Shown: positions 1-7,483 of the stretch, in pieces
Layout: each line of letters starts with the position of its first letter
Numbering within the stretch: position 1 is the stretch's first letter
Assembly: GCA_018831265.1 (NCBI GenBank)
Contig: JAHJCO010000027.1
Coordinates: 1-42,086, forward strand
DNA: 42,086 nucleotides
Source of the DNA: Actinomycetota bacterium
Lineage (GTDB): Bacteria; Actinomycetota; Geothermincolia; Fen-727; Anoxymicrobiaceae
Direction: 5' to 3'
Made by a program: the position numbers and the translations under genes
The notes under the pieces: generated by a model
The model's database searches: none
What the model was told of the DNA's origin: nothing
What the model saw: only the letters and a program-made list of their open reading frames with translations

Positions 1-233
1 CGAGCGAACCCGTTGCCACCTGCAGGGTCAGGGAGCGGACCCGCCCGACACTGGCAGAGCTGTTCGAAGGATGCGATTCGATGGAAGCCCGGAATCATGC
101 AATCGGCCAGGCCTACCAGGTCTTCGGGTACACGCTGTTCGAGATCGGGGAGCAGGTAGGGTTGACCCCGTCCATGGTCTGCAAGATCTCGCGAGGTGTC
201 AGACGTTTGAATCACACCAACAACAGGAGTTGA
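1..233 (+). CDS. REP-associated tyrosine transposase (RAYT, Y1_Tnp), C-terminal fragment
   Basis: The reading frame is open from the left edge (first full codon at 3) to TGA at 231-233; the start lies outside the window. The 76 visible residues contain EARNHAIGQAYQVFGYTL, then FEIGEQVGL and VCKISRGVRR. This resembles the helix-turn-helix tail found behind the HUH nuclease domain of RAYT proteins (family pattern AI..AY..GYTL.EI...GL....VSRI). RAYTs are single-strand transposases that act on REP hairpins. The catalytic HUH and Tyr motifs would lie upstream and cannot be seen, so activity is unknown. The codons for the last residues overlap the left arm of an inverted repeat (195-213), which fits an enzyme lying beside its own target repeats. 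Another helix-turn-helix protein is possible but less likely. Confidence 0.72.
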   Translation, partial: SEPVATCRVRERTRPTLAELFEGCDSMEARNHAIGQAYQVFGYTLFEIGEQVGLTPSMVCKISRGVRRLNHTNNRS

Positions 234-362
234 CACAATAGATCAGAAACAACGCAAATCGTCCGAATCCAAGGTTAGGGCCCGAGTTGACTGTTACTAT
301 ATTGGAATAGATACTATATTAGTTAATTACAGTTAACTACTGGGATTCAAATGTCTGACACC
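195..362. repeat. Inverted repeat at the 3' end of the RAYT gene
   Basis: GGTGTCAGACGTTTGAATC at 195-213 is matched in inverted orientation by GATTCAAATGTCTGACACC at 344-362 (18 of 19 positions pair). Between them lies an AT-rich stretch with a smaller inverted repeat (GTTGACTGT at 286-294 against ACAGTTAAC at 329-337) and a repeated TACTATATT. The left arm is inside the transposase coding end. The arrangement looks like the end or recognition hairpin of a RAYT-associated element; function is inferred from position. Confidence 0.6.
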
Positions 363-395
363 AGTCCCGATCCGGTTGGTGCCGGAGCTTACGGG

Positions 396-614
396 GTGAC
401 TTGAATCCCGCCCGACCCAGGTCGCAGTCGCTGAATTGAATCCCGCCTGGCACCGACTTATTCAGACTTATTCATGACCCCGGTCGTAGTCAGTGACTTG
501 AATGCCGCCTGACCCCAACCGGAGTCATACGGCTAATACTTCTTGGCTAATGTGCCAGGCACCATTATTAGTCGCACCATTATTAGTCGCTGAATTGAAT
601 CCCGCCTGGCACCG
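396..614. repeat. Cluster of short direct repeats, REP-like (TGAATCCCGCCTG family)
   Basis: There is no gene between 234 and 616; the space is filled with repeats. A perfect 30-bp direct repeat lies at 426-455 and 585-614 (core CTGAATTGAATCCCGCCTGG). A related 23-bp unit, GTGACTTGAATCCCGCCCGA followed by CCC, is at 396-418, with a copy at 493-515 differing at two bases. Inside are two tandem duplications: GACTTATTCA at 455-464 and 465-474, and ACCATTATTAGTCGC at 561-575 and 576-590. The near-palindrome GTGCCAGGCAC is at 552-562. The same words reappear in reverse orientation at 10210-10242 and in the stem-loop at 14418-14428. The last copy ends two bases before the stop codon of the 617 gene. 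Confidence 0.75.
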
Positions 615-616
615 TT

Positions 617-3600
617 CTAGTCTGCGTAGCCTCCGATCGTGTCGGTGCCCGCTCCCCTGTCGTACCAGTACATGGCGCGCTCCACCATTATATTCTTGCC
701 GGGCGTGTCGCTGGTGACCATGACGCCTGCCTGGCCCGCGACACCCTTGTCCGCCATGTTGAAGGTCTTGCGGGAGTTGGCCTGCACGGTGTCGATGAAC
801 GAGATCGGGTCCGCGCCGGTCCCGGACAGGTATGTCACCGTTATTTCCACGTCGCTGTCGTTGGGGTTCTGTACCAGGGTCCAGGTCTCCACGTCGCTGC
901 CCACGCACCCGTCGGGCAGGAAGAACGTGTTGTGGGGTGCGTTCATACCGATGGAGTCGTGGCACGCCTCACCAGTGCCGTTGTCCCAGTACATCGCGCG
1001 CTCGGCGATGATCGGCTTGTCCCCGTCCACCCTGGTGGAGAAATCCCTGGTGGGCAGGAAGTCGTTCACGCGGATGGTCTTGCGCGAGTTGGCCGGCATG
1101 ATGATCGGGTTCTCCGGGTGGGGGACCAGCCCGGAGTCGGTCATGTAGGTGACGTTCACACTGTTCTCGCTCCCCTGCGGGTTCTGGATGAGCACGTAGG
1201 TGGTGAATCCCCAGGCGGAGGTGCCCTCCGCCAGGTAGTAGCTCGTCGCGGCCGCGGTGGTACCGATCGAGTCGTGTCCCTCCCGCCTGTTGTTGCGGTA
1301 CATGGCCCGCTCGGGGATGACCGGCACGTCGGACTGCACCCGGATGGAGGCGTCCTCGGCCCCGATGTCGTCGTCCATATTGAAGGTCGCGCGTGAGTTG
1401 GCCGGCACGCTCTTCGACACTGTCACCGGCTCGGCGCCCTCTATCATGTAGGTGATGTCGCAGTCCGCCTGCGAGCCGTTCGGGTTCTGGATCAGCAGCC
1501 AGCACTCGAAACCCCAGTCCGATGACCCCTCCGGCAGGAACCAGTCGGTCGCCGGCGACGTGACACCGATCGAGCAGTGTGTCTCGGGGCAGGTCGCACC
1601 CGTCCCCAGCCACTCCATGGTCCTGTCCACCGCGATGGTCAGGCCCTGACGGCACTCGACCTTGGTGGAGAAGTCCCTGGAACCCAGCAGCTCTCCGGGG
1701 TCGACCGTGAGCCTGCTCATCGGTGGGAGCGTCACGGTCTGGTTCTGGTTTGAGCTACCGGTGGGCATGTAGGTGATGTCGCATGTGACCGTGCCGGCAT
1801 TGGGATTCTCGATCGAGATGTAGGTGCCGAAGCCCCAGTCGGTGCTCCCTTCCGCCAGGTACCAGGTGTCCTCCACGGTCTGCGCCACCTGGAACCCACC
1901 GGCCAGGGTTCCCCCCTGGCCGTTCGCGTTCTCGACATAGACGTCCCAGTCCCCGGTCGCGGCGGTCACGGGGACCGCGAAGCGACAGGTCATCTTTGTC
2001 AGTGAGGCGACGCTCACGTTGGTCGCCACTATGTCCGGTTGACCCCCCTTCTTCAGCCGCACCGTAGCCCCGGCGAGGAAGTTGGTCCCCGCCAGGTCGG
2101 TTACGTCCACGGTCGTACCCTTGGGAGCCGTCGCGGGTGTGATGCCGGTCACGGTCGGCACCGCGTTGTTGACGGTGAACGCCCCGGCGAGCGTGGCGCT
2201 CTCACCCCCGGTGTTGACGGTGACGGACCGGGCCCCCGCAGCCGCGGTGGGCGAGATGGTTATGTTCGCCGTAGCCTGGGTGGGGCCTGTGACGGTGGTC
2301 GAGTTGACGTTGATGCCGGTCCCGCCGAACACCGCCTGGCTCACCCCGTTGACGAAATGGGAGTCGGTGCCGCTGATCTGTACGTTGAGGGTCCGTCCCT
2401 GCAGTGCGCTCGCCGGGTTCGCTCCCGAGACCGCGGGCGCGTCCACGCGCCATACCTCGCAGCCGTCCAGGAAGTTCCAGGTGCCGGCGTAGAGACGGGA
2501 TCCGTAGCCGGCAAGCGACTGACACTGAACGTTGTCCGGATTGCCGAAACCGTCGATGTTCACCTGGTTCCAGGTGAACGGCGCGGCCCCGTGGAGCCCG
2601 GTGCGCCACACCTGGGCGCCGTTCGCTGTGATTGTGTTGCCCGTTCCGACGTATAGGCCTCCGTCGAAGAACGTCAGCGAGTAGGCGGCGGCGTTATTTG
2701 TATCGCCGAACCCCGCGGTGTTTACCGGCGTCCAGGCCGGGGGAGGTCCACCGGTTCCGTCCGTCCGGAGCACGCTGCAGCCGTTGGCGTTCTGGGTGCC
2801 GGCGTACAGATATGAGCCGTCTGCGGTCATAGAGGAGACCATCTGGTTGTTGGCATCACCAAAACCTGCTGCGTTCGCCTGTGTCCAGGTGTACGGTACG
2901 GGGCCGGTGCAGTCGGTCCGGTACACCTCGCAGCCGCCGGAGTTCGTCGTGCCCGCGTACAGGTACCCGCCGAACTCCTCCATGGCCGACGCGGCGCTGT
3001 TGTTTGGAGTTGGGGGAAGGACAAATCCGCTGCTATTCACTTGAATCCAGTCGGCGAACGGCGGGCCGCCGGCACCCGCGGTCTCCCAGACCTCGCACCC
3101 GCCGAGCACGTTGGCGGTGCCCACCTGGAGGTAATCAGTCCCACCATGGCTGAACGTCGCCATCGAGGAAATCCCCATGTTCGTGCCACCGAAACCGTTC
3201 GTGTTCACCTGCACCCAGTCCGCGTACGGCGGTCCGCCGGCACCGGCGGTCCTCCACAACTGGCAGCCCGAGACGAGGTTCAATGTTCCCACGAACAGGT
3301 AGTCGACGCCCCCGAAGTTGCACACGGTCATCGAGGTCACCGCCATGTTCCAGTCGTTCCCCCCGAAGCTGGTGAACCCGTCATCGTTCACCTGGGTCCA
3401 GGCCGCGCCGTCGTATGCCCAGACCTTGCACCCGGTGGTCTGGTTAACGGTGCCGACGTGGAGCATGCCTTTGAACTCGACCATCGGCGCGGCGGTCTCG
3501 CAGTTGTTGGGCGCGAAACCGTTGAAGTTGGTCCTCACCGGCAACGCCATGATCGCGGGCAGCAGGAACATCTCCGCACCGGTGATCTTGTTGCCGGTGC

Positions 3601-4864
3601 CCAGGTAGAGCGGGGGCAGGCCCGGCCCCGGCTGCGCCATGCAGGTGATGGTCGAGTTGTTCGGGTCGCCGTCGAGGCCGGGGAGCGGGTTGAAGGTCCA
3701 GTCGGCGTAGGGGGGCCCTCCCACCCCGGCGGACCAGTACAACTCGCCGCCCGTCAGGGCGGCGTTATCTGTGCCGACATAGAGGACCCCCGTAAATTCG
3801 ACCATACAGGTCGCCTCGATATTCGCGGCGTTTCCGAACCCGCCCGGGCCCGGTGGAAGCGGCGCGGGAGGCGCGTCGACCCTCGTCCAGTCGATGTACC
3901 AGGTGTTCGGCGGCGGTACTGCAGGAAATGTCTGGGTGCGGTACACCTCGCAGCCGGTCTGCTGGTTCTCGGTGCCGACGAACAGGTAGGGGTTGCCCCC
4001 GAGCGTGCAGAAGGTCATCGATGACGCCTTCATGTTCAACGGGTTCCCGAAACCGCCGGCAGGCGGCCAGGGACCGGGAAACCCGGGCGCCGCATCCACC
4101 CTGAACGGAGCCACGCCGGGGGCGGAGACCTGCCAGACCTCGCAGCCCGTGGCGGTGTTCTCGGTGCCTACGTGGAGGGTGCCCCCCGCCGTGAATACGG
4201 CCATGCTGGCCGCGTCGGTGTTGGTAGTACCCAGCGGGCTCGGGAGGAGGTTGAGCGTCCAGTCCGTATACGGGGGTGCCCCGACTTCGGCCGTGTCGAA
4301 GGTCGCGGCTCCTCCCGCATTCTGCACGCCGGCGTAGAGCCTGGAGTTGAGGAAGTCGGCCATCGAGGAGATCTGCGTGTTGGCGACGCTGCCGAACCCG
4401 TCCGCGTTGACCTGTACCCAGTCGGTGTAGGGGGGCCCGCCCAACCCCGCGGTGCGCCACAGCTCGCAGCCGGTGACCGTGTTCCTCGTACCCACGTAGA
4501 GGTAGGTGGTCGCCGCGACCCCGTTGGTGAAGGCGCAGATCGAGGTCGCCTCCGTGTTGTTGGGGTCGCCGAACCCGTCCACGTTGACCTGTAGCCATTG
4601 ACCTGTGCCGGGGTCCATCCTCCAGACCTCGCAGCCGGTCCCGTCGAAGTTGTTGGTACCGACGAAGAGACCCTGGATCCCACTGCCGTCCGTGAACATG
4701 GTGCTGCAGGACGCGGAGTCCTGGAACTGGTTGTAGGTTCCGTCGATGCCCCCCGCGGCCGACTGGGTCCAGGTGTCCGCCCGGGCGGTCCCCGCTACCA
4801 GCAGCAGGGCCAGCAGGGAAACGGCGAGGACTGCCGAGAGCGTACGGCGAATAGTTGCGCGCAT
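617..4864 (-). CDS. Secreted 14-repeat propeller / TIG / YLAEG-module protein
   Basis: This 1415-residue protein starts at ATG 4864, six bases after GGAGG; the in-frame TTG at 4876 is part of that ribosome site. Residues 1 to about 30 are a signal peptide ending in ARA. Residues of about 35-820 hold 14 repeats with the signature (Y/F/H)VGTxN....GCEVWRT followed by DGFG, as in a beta-propeller; 14 would fit two seven-bladed wheels. Two TIG/IPT-like immunoglobulin folds follow; the second (PTVTGITPATAPKGTTVDVT onward) closely resembles the TIG units of the 24561 gene. Four modules of about 100 residues end the protein, each opening with a variant of TWYLAEGSTDWGF and then I.NPN. No catalytic motif or membrane anchor is visible. 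A role in surface adhesion or matrix binding is inference. It is transcribed divergently from fhaA. Confidence 0.85.
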   Translation of the reverse strand: MRATIRRTLSAVLAVSLLALLLVAGTARADTWTQSAAGGIDGTYNQFQDSASCSTMFTDGSGIQGLFVGTNNFDGTGCEVWRMDPGTGQWLQVNVDGFGDPNNTEATSICAFTNGVAATTYLYVGTRNTVTGCELWRTAGLGGPPYTDWVQVNADGFGSVANTQISSMADFLNSRLYAGVQNAGGAATFDTAEVGAPPYTDWTLNLLPSPLGTTNTDAASMAVFTAGGTLHVGTENTATGCEVWQVSAPGVAPFRVDAAPGFPGPWPPAGGFGNPLNMKASSMTFCTLGGNPYLFVGTENQQTGCEVYRTQTFPAVPPPNTWYIDWTRVDAPPAPLPPGPGGFGNAANIEATCMVEFTGVLYVGTDNAALTGGELYWSAGVGGPPYADWTFNPLPGLDGDPNNSTITCMAQPGPGLPPLYLGTGNKITGAEMFLLPAIMALPVRTNFNGFAPNNCETAAPMVEFKGMLHVGTVNQTTGCKVWAYDGAAWTQVNDDGFTSFGGNDWNMAVTSMTVCNFGGVDYLFVGTLNLVSGCQLWRTAGAGGPPYADWVQVNTNGFGGTNMGISSMATFSHGGTDYLQVGTANVLGGCEVWETAGAGGPPFADWIQVNSSGFVLPPTPNNSAASAMEEFGGYLYAGTTNSGGCEVYRTDCTGPVPYTWTQANAAGFGDANNQMVSSMTADGSYLYAGTQNANGCSVLRTDGTGGPPPAWTPVNTAGFGDTNNAAAYSLTFFDGGLYVGTGNTITANGAQVWRTGLHGAAPFTWNQVNIDGFGNPDNVQCQSLAGYGSRLYAGTWNFLDGCEVWRVDAPAVSGANPASALQGRTLNVQISGTDSHFVNGVSQAVFGGTGINVNSTTVTGPTQATANITISPTAAAGARSVTVNTGGESATLAGAFTVNNAVPTVTGITPATAPKGTTVDVTDLAGTNFLAGATVRLKKGGQPDIVATNVSVASLTKMTCRFAVPVTAATGDWDVYVENANGQGGTLAGGFQVAQTVEDTWYLAEGSTDWGFGTYISIENPNAGTVTCDITYMPTGSSNQNQTVTLPPMSRLTVDPGELLGSRDFSTKVECRQGLTIAVDRTMEWLGTGATCPETHCSIGVTSPATDWFLPEGSSDWGFECWLLIQNPNGSQADCDITYMIEGAEPVTVSKSVPANSRATFNMDDDIGAEDASIRVQSDVPVIPERAMYRNNRREGHDSIGTTAAATSYYLAEGTSAWGFTTYVLIQNPQGSENSVNVTYMTDSGLVPHPENPIIMPANSRKTIRVNDFLPTRDFSTRVDGDKPIIAERAMYWDNGTGEACHDSIGMNAPHNTFFLPDGCVGSDVETWTLVQNPNDSDVEITVTYLSGTGADPISFIDTVQANSRKTFNMADKGVAGQAGVMVTSDTPGKNIMVERAMYWYDRGAGTDTIGGYAD

Positions 4865-4935
4865 GGTGACCTCCAAACGGTTGCCTTTGGTGTCCTACTA
4901 TATTAATACCGACCGTCGTGGGAAAAAAGAGTCTG

Positions 4936-4941
4936 TATAAT
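4936..4941 (+). promoter_or_regulatory. -10 box giving a probably leaderless fhaA transcript
   Basis: A perfect TATAAT lies at 4936-4941, preceded by TG. Only six bases (TAGCTC) separate it from ATG 4948, so a normal start of transcription would fall on the A of the start codon. There is no Shine-Dalgarno sequence in that gap. Leaderless mRNAs are common in Actinobacteria. No clear -35 is seen. Confidence 0.6.
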
Positions 4942-4947
4942 TAGCTC

Positions 4948-5679
4948 ATGGTGAATATCTTCAAGGAGTTCGAGGGCAAGCTCGAGGGCCTCTTCGAGGG
5001 CGTCTTCCTGCGCGCGTTCAAGTCCGGGGTCCAGCCCGTGGAGCTCGGCAAGAAGCTGGTCCGCGAGCTGGAGGGTCACAAGACCATAGGCGTCTCGAGG
5101 GTGTACGTGCCCAACCGGTACGAGGTGGGGCTGTCGGTCAAGGACTACGCCCGCTTCGAGTCCTACCAGGCCGTGATGGCAACCGAGCTGGAGAACCTGC
5201 TCATCTCCTACGTCAAGGAGAAGGGCTACGCCGTGCTCGACAGGCCGCGCATCAGGATGGTCGAGGTACCCCGCCTGCGTGAGGGCGAGTTCTGGATAAA
5301 GTGCGCCATCGAAGGCGAGCTTCCGCCTGAGCGCCCGGAGGAGCCGCACGCCCCCGGCATCATTCAGAGGGGCCCGGCCGCCGGGCCCGCGGTGCTGGAG
5401 CTGCTCGACACCGGTGAGGTCTCCCCCCTTTTCGACCTGGGCGGTGACACCATCAGCATCGGGCGGACAGGCGAAAACGGCATCGTCCTTCCCGACCCCA
5501 ACGTGAGCCGTCTTCACGCGCGGGTGGAGCGTCGCGGCGAGCGCTACTACGTGGTCGACCAGGGAAGCACCAACGGGACCTGGGTCAACGAGAAGCGCGT
5601 CGACGAGGCCGGGCTCTCCGAGGGTGACGTGATACGGCTCGGTACCACAAGGCTGATGTTCCGGAGATCGAACCCTTGA
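4948..5679 (+). CDS. fhaA: FhaA: DUF3662 plus FHA-domain protein
   Basis: 243 residues. The N-terminal 125 residues match the FhaA-type DUF3662 domain (NIFKEFEGKLEGLFEGVFLR opening, then PVELGKKLVREL). The C-terminal third is an FHA domain: ISIGRTGENGIVLPDPNVSR, then LHARVE, then DQGSTNGTWVN, with the phosphothreonine-binding Arg, Ser and Asn in place. In mycobacteria FhaA reads threonine phosphorylation to control peptidoglycan synthesis and the MurJ/FhaA complex. The linker (about 130-150) is Pro/Gly-rich. It is the first gene of the cell-wall cluster, its stop overlaps the fhaB start by three bases, and it is probably translated from a leaderless mRNA. Confidence 0.92.
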   Translation: MVNIFKEFEGKLEGLFEGVFLRAFKSGVQPVELGKKLVRELEGHKTIGVSRVYVPNRYEVGLSVKDYARFESYQAVMATELENLLISYVKEKGYAVLDRPRIRMVEVPRLREGEFWIKCAIEGELPPERPEEPHAPGIIQRGPAAGPAVLELLDTGEVSPLFDLGGDTISIGRTGENGIVLPDPNVSRLHARVERRGERYYVVDQGSTNGTWVNEKRVDEAGLSEGDVIRLGTTRLMFRRSNP

Positions 5680-6116
5680 TCCCCAACGGCGTCTTCATAG
5701 GGCTGCGCTTCCTGATGCTCGCGCTCCTGTACGTGTTCCTCATCCTGGTGGTCCGCGCCATCTACCGGGACTCGCGCGCACCCGCCGCCTCCCCGGTCGC
5801 GGCCCCCCGCAAGCAGAAGAAGAAGGCGCGGCCGCAGCTGGTGGTCGTCGCCGGGGACCGGAACCTGGGCGCCCGCTACCAGCTCCCCGAGGAGATAAAC
5901 ATCGGAAGGGCCGGCGAGAGCGACATCGCGCTGGACGACACCTACGCTTCCCAGCAACACGCGAAGGTCTTCTCCAACGGTACCTCGTACTACGTGGAGG
6001 ACCTCGGTTCCACCAACGGGACCTACGTCAACGGGCGAAAGATATCCTACCCGTGTGAGCTCAGGGCGGGTGACAGGATAAAGATAGGCAAGACCGTGTT
6101 CGAGTTCAGGGCCTAG
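5676..6116 (+). CDS. fhaB: FhaB: membrane-anchored FHA protein
   Basis: 146 residues from TTG 5676, which overlaps the fhaA stop (TGA 5677-5679), with GGAG upstream. An N-terminal membrane helix (LRFLMLALLYVFLILVVRA, about residues 9-28) and a short basic linker precede an FHA domain with INIGRAGESDIALDD, SQQHAKV and DLGSTNGTYVNG; the SxxH signature appears as S-Q-Q-H. FhaB (FipA) in mycobacteria is a membrane partner for phosphorylated FtsZ/FtsQ and is a substrate of PknA/B. Position between fhaA and pstP is the same as in mycobacteria. The gene ends at TAG 6114-6116. Confidence 0.9.
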   Translation: MIPNGVFIGLRFLMLALLYVFLILVVRAIYRDSRAPAASPVAAPRKQKKKARPQLVVVAGDRNLGARYQLPEEINIGRAGESDIALDDTYASQQHAKVFSNGTSYYVEDLGSTNGTYVNGRKISYPCELRAGDRIKIGKTVFEFRA

Positions 6117-6150
6117 CCCCGCGAGGGGGCCCTCCGACCGGGAGCGCGAC

Positions 6151-7479
6151 ATCTACAGCGTCTCGTCCGCATCGCTCACAGAGACCGGAAAGGTACGGCA
6201 GCTCAACGAGGATGCCGTGCTCGAGAGCGGCAACCTGTTCGCCGTGGCGGACGGCATGGGAGGGCACCAGGCGGGAGAGGTCGCAAGCTCGCTGGCGCTC
6301 TCGATCATCGGCCAGTACGTCGAGGACAACCTCGGACTGCTGGACGGAGAGAAGCTGGTCGAGAAGGCGGTCGCCGCGGCCAACGCCGCGGTCCACGCCA
6401 AGGCACTGTCACGCTCCAAGTACAGGGATATGGGCACGACCCTCACCGCGCTCTACCGCGAGGGCGACACCGCCTACATCGCCAACGTCGGCGACTCCAG
6501 GGCGTACCTGTTCCGCGGAGGCACCCTCAGGCAGCTCACCAGGGACCAGTCGCTGGTGCAGGCGCTCGTGGACGAGGGCGAGATAACCCCCGAGGAGGCC
6601 CGCCGGCACCCGCAGCGCAACGTGATACTGAAGGCGCTCGGGCTCGAGCCGCAGGTAGACTCCGAGCTGGTCTCGGTGAAGATAGAGCGGGGCGATCTCT
6701 TCCTGCTCTGCTCCGACGGCCTTAACTCGATGGTGGAGGACGCCGGCATCGAGGCCGTGCTGGCGGCCGGCGGGGCACCCGCCGGGTTGGCGAGGGCACT
6801 GGTGGACGCCGCGCTGGAGGCCGGCGGCGCCGATAACGTCTCCGTGGTACTGGTCAGCTTCGCGGAGTCGGCGACCGTGATCCCCGTGAAGGGAGAGCAG
6901 CAGCGCGCGGAGGCCGCCCGGGCGCAGGGCGAAGGTGGGACGAAGGGACCCGGCGGGCGTAGGAGGGTGCTCATCTGGGGAGCGGTCATCGGCTCGGTAT
7001 TCCTCCTGCTGGCGGCCGGCTTCGCCGTCGCCTACTACTTCTACGACCAGACCTACTTCGTCGGTTCCCGCGGGGGCAAGGTGACCCTCTTCCACGGGTT
7101 CCCCTTCTGGGACCTGGCGGCAGTGGAGGAGCAGACGGACATAAACGTATCCGCACTGCCGCTCTCGGTGCAGCAGAAGGTCGAGGGCAAGATGGAACCG
7201 GAGTCCCGATCGGAGGCGCTGAAGACCCTGGAGTCCCTCGAGCGCATGGCGGCGCAGATGGTGATAGTGCCGGACGTGGTGGGCAAGAGCTACACCGCGG
7301 CGAAGAAGCAGCTCCAGGACGCCGGCCTCGAGGTTGCCGAACCGCCCGAGCTCATCGCGAGCCCCAACGCGAGGGCGGGGACGGTCTTTCAGCAGGACCC
7401 GGAGGGGTTCAAGCGGGTGGCACGGGGCACCTGGATCAAGCTCAAGGTCGTGAGCGGGACCAAGACGAAGGAGGTGTAG
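6151..7479 (+). CDS. pstP: PstP-like PP2C Ser/Thr phosphatase with extracellular PASTA domain
   Basis: PP2C-family metal-dependent phosphatase, 442 residues from the proposed start. The catalytic motifs are TGKVRQLNEDA (Arg16, Asp21), FAVADGMGGHQAGEV (Asp34), YIANVGDSRAYL, LCSDGLNSMV and GADNVSVVLV. A membrane helix lies at about 272-295 (VLIWGAVIGSVFLLLAAGF). Outside the cell is a linker, then one PASTA domain (VPDVVGKSYTAAKKQLQDAG, about 369-440). Mycobacterial PstP has no PASTA; there it sits on the kinase PknB. The first in-frame standard start (GTG 6217) would delete the motif I Arg and Asp, so translation must begin upstream. The only well-placed candidate is ATC 6151, six bases after GGGAG (6140-6144). 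No ATG, GTG or TTG lies in this frame between the stop at 6085 and 6217. Confidence 0.88.
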   Translation: MYSVSSASLTETGKVRQLNEDAVLESGNLFAVADGMGGHQAGEVASSLALSIIGQYVEDNLGLLDGEKLVEKAVAAANAAVHAKALSRSKYRDMGTTLTALYREGDTAYIANVGDSRAYLFRGGTLRQLTRDQSLVQALVDEGEITPEEARRHPQRNVILKALGLEPQVDSELVSVKIERGDLFLLCSDGLNSMVEDAGIEAVLAAGGAPAGLARALVDAALEAGGADNVSVVLVSFAESATVIPVKGEQQRAEAARAQGEGGTKGPGGRRRVLIWGAVIGSVFLLLAAGFAVAYYFYDQTYFVGSRGGKVTLFHGFPFWDLAAVEEQTDINVSALPLSVQQKVEGKMEPESRSEALKTLESLERMAAQMVIVPDVVGKSYTAAKKQLQDAGLEVAEPPELIASPNARAGTVFQQDPEGFKRVARGTWIKLKVVSGTKTKEV

Positions 7480-7483
7480 TCCG

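Noticed and set aside
396..614. CRISPR array
   Set aside because: Repeat units differ in length, spacing is irregular and there are no unique spacers or cas genes.
6217..6219. GTG start for pstP
   Set aside because: It would remove the Arg and Asp of PP2C motif I.
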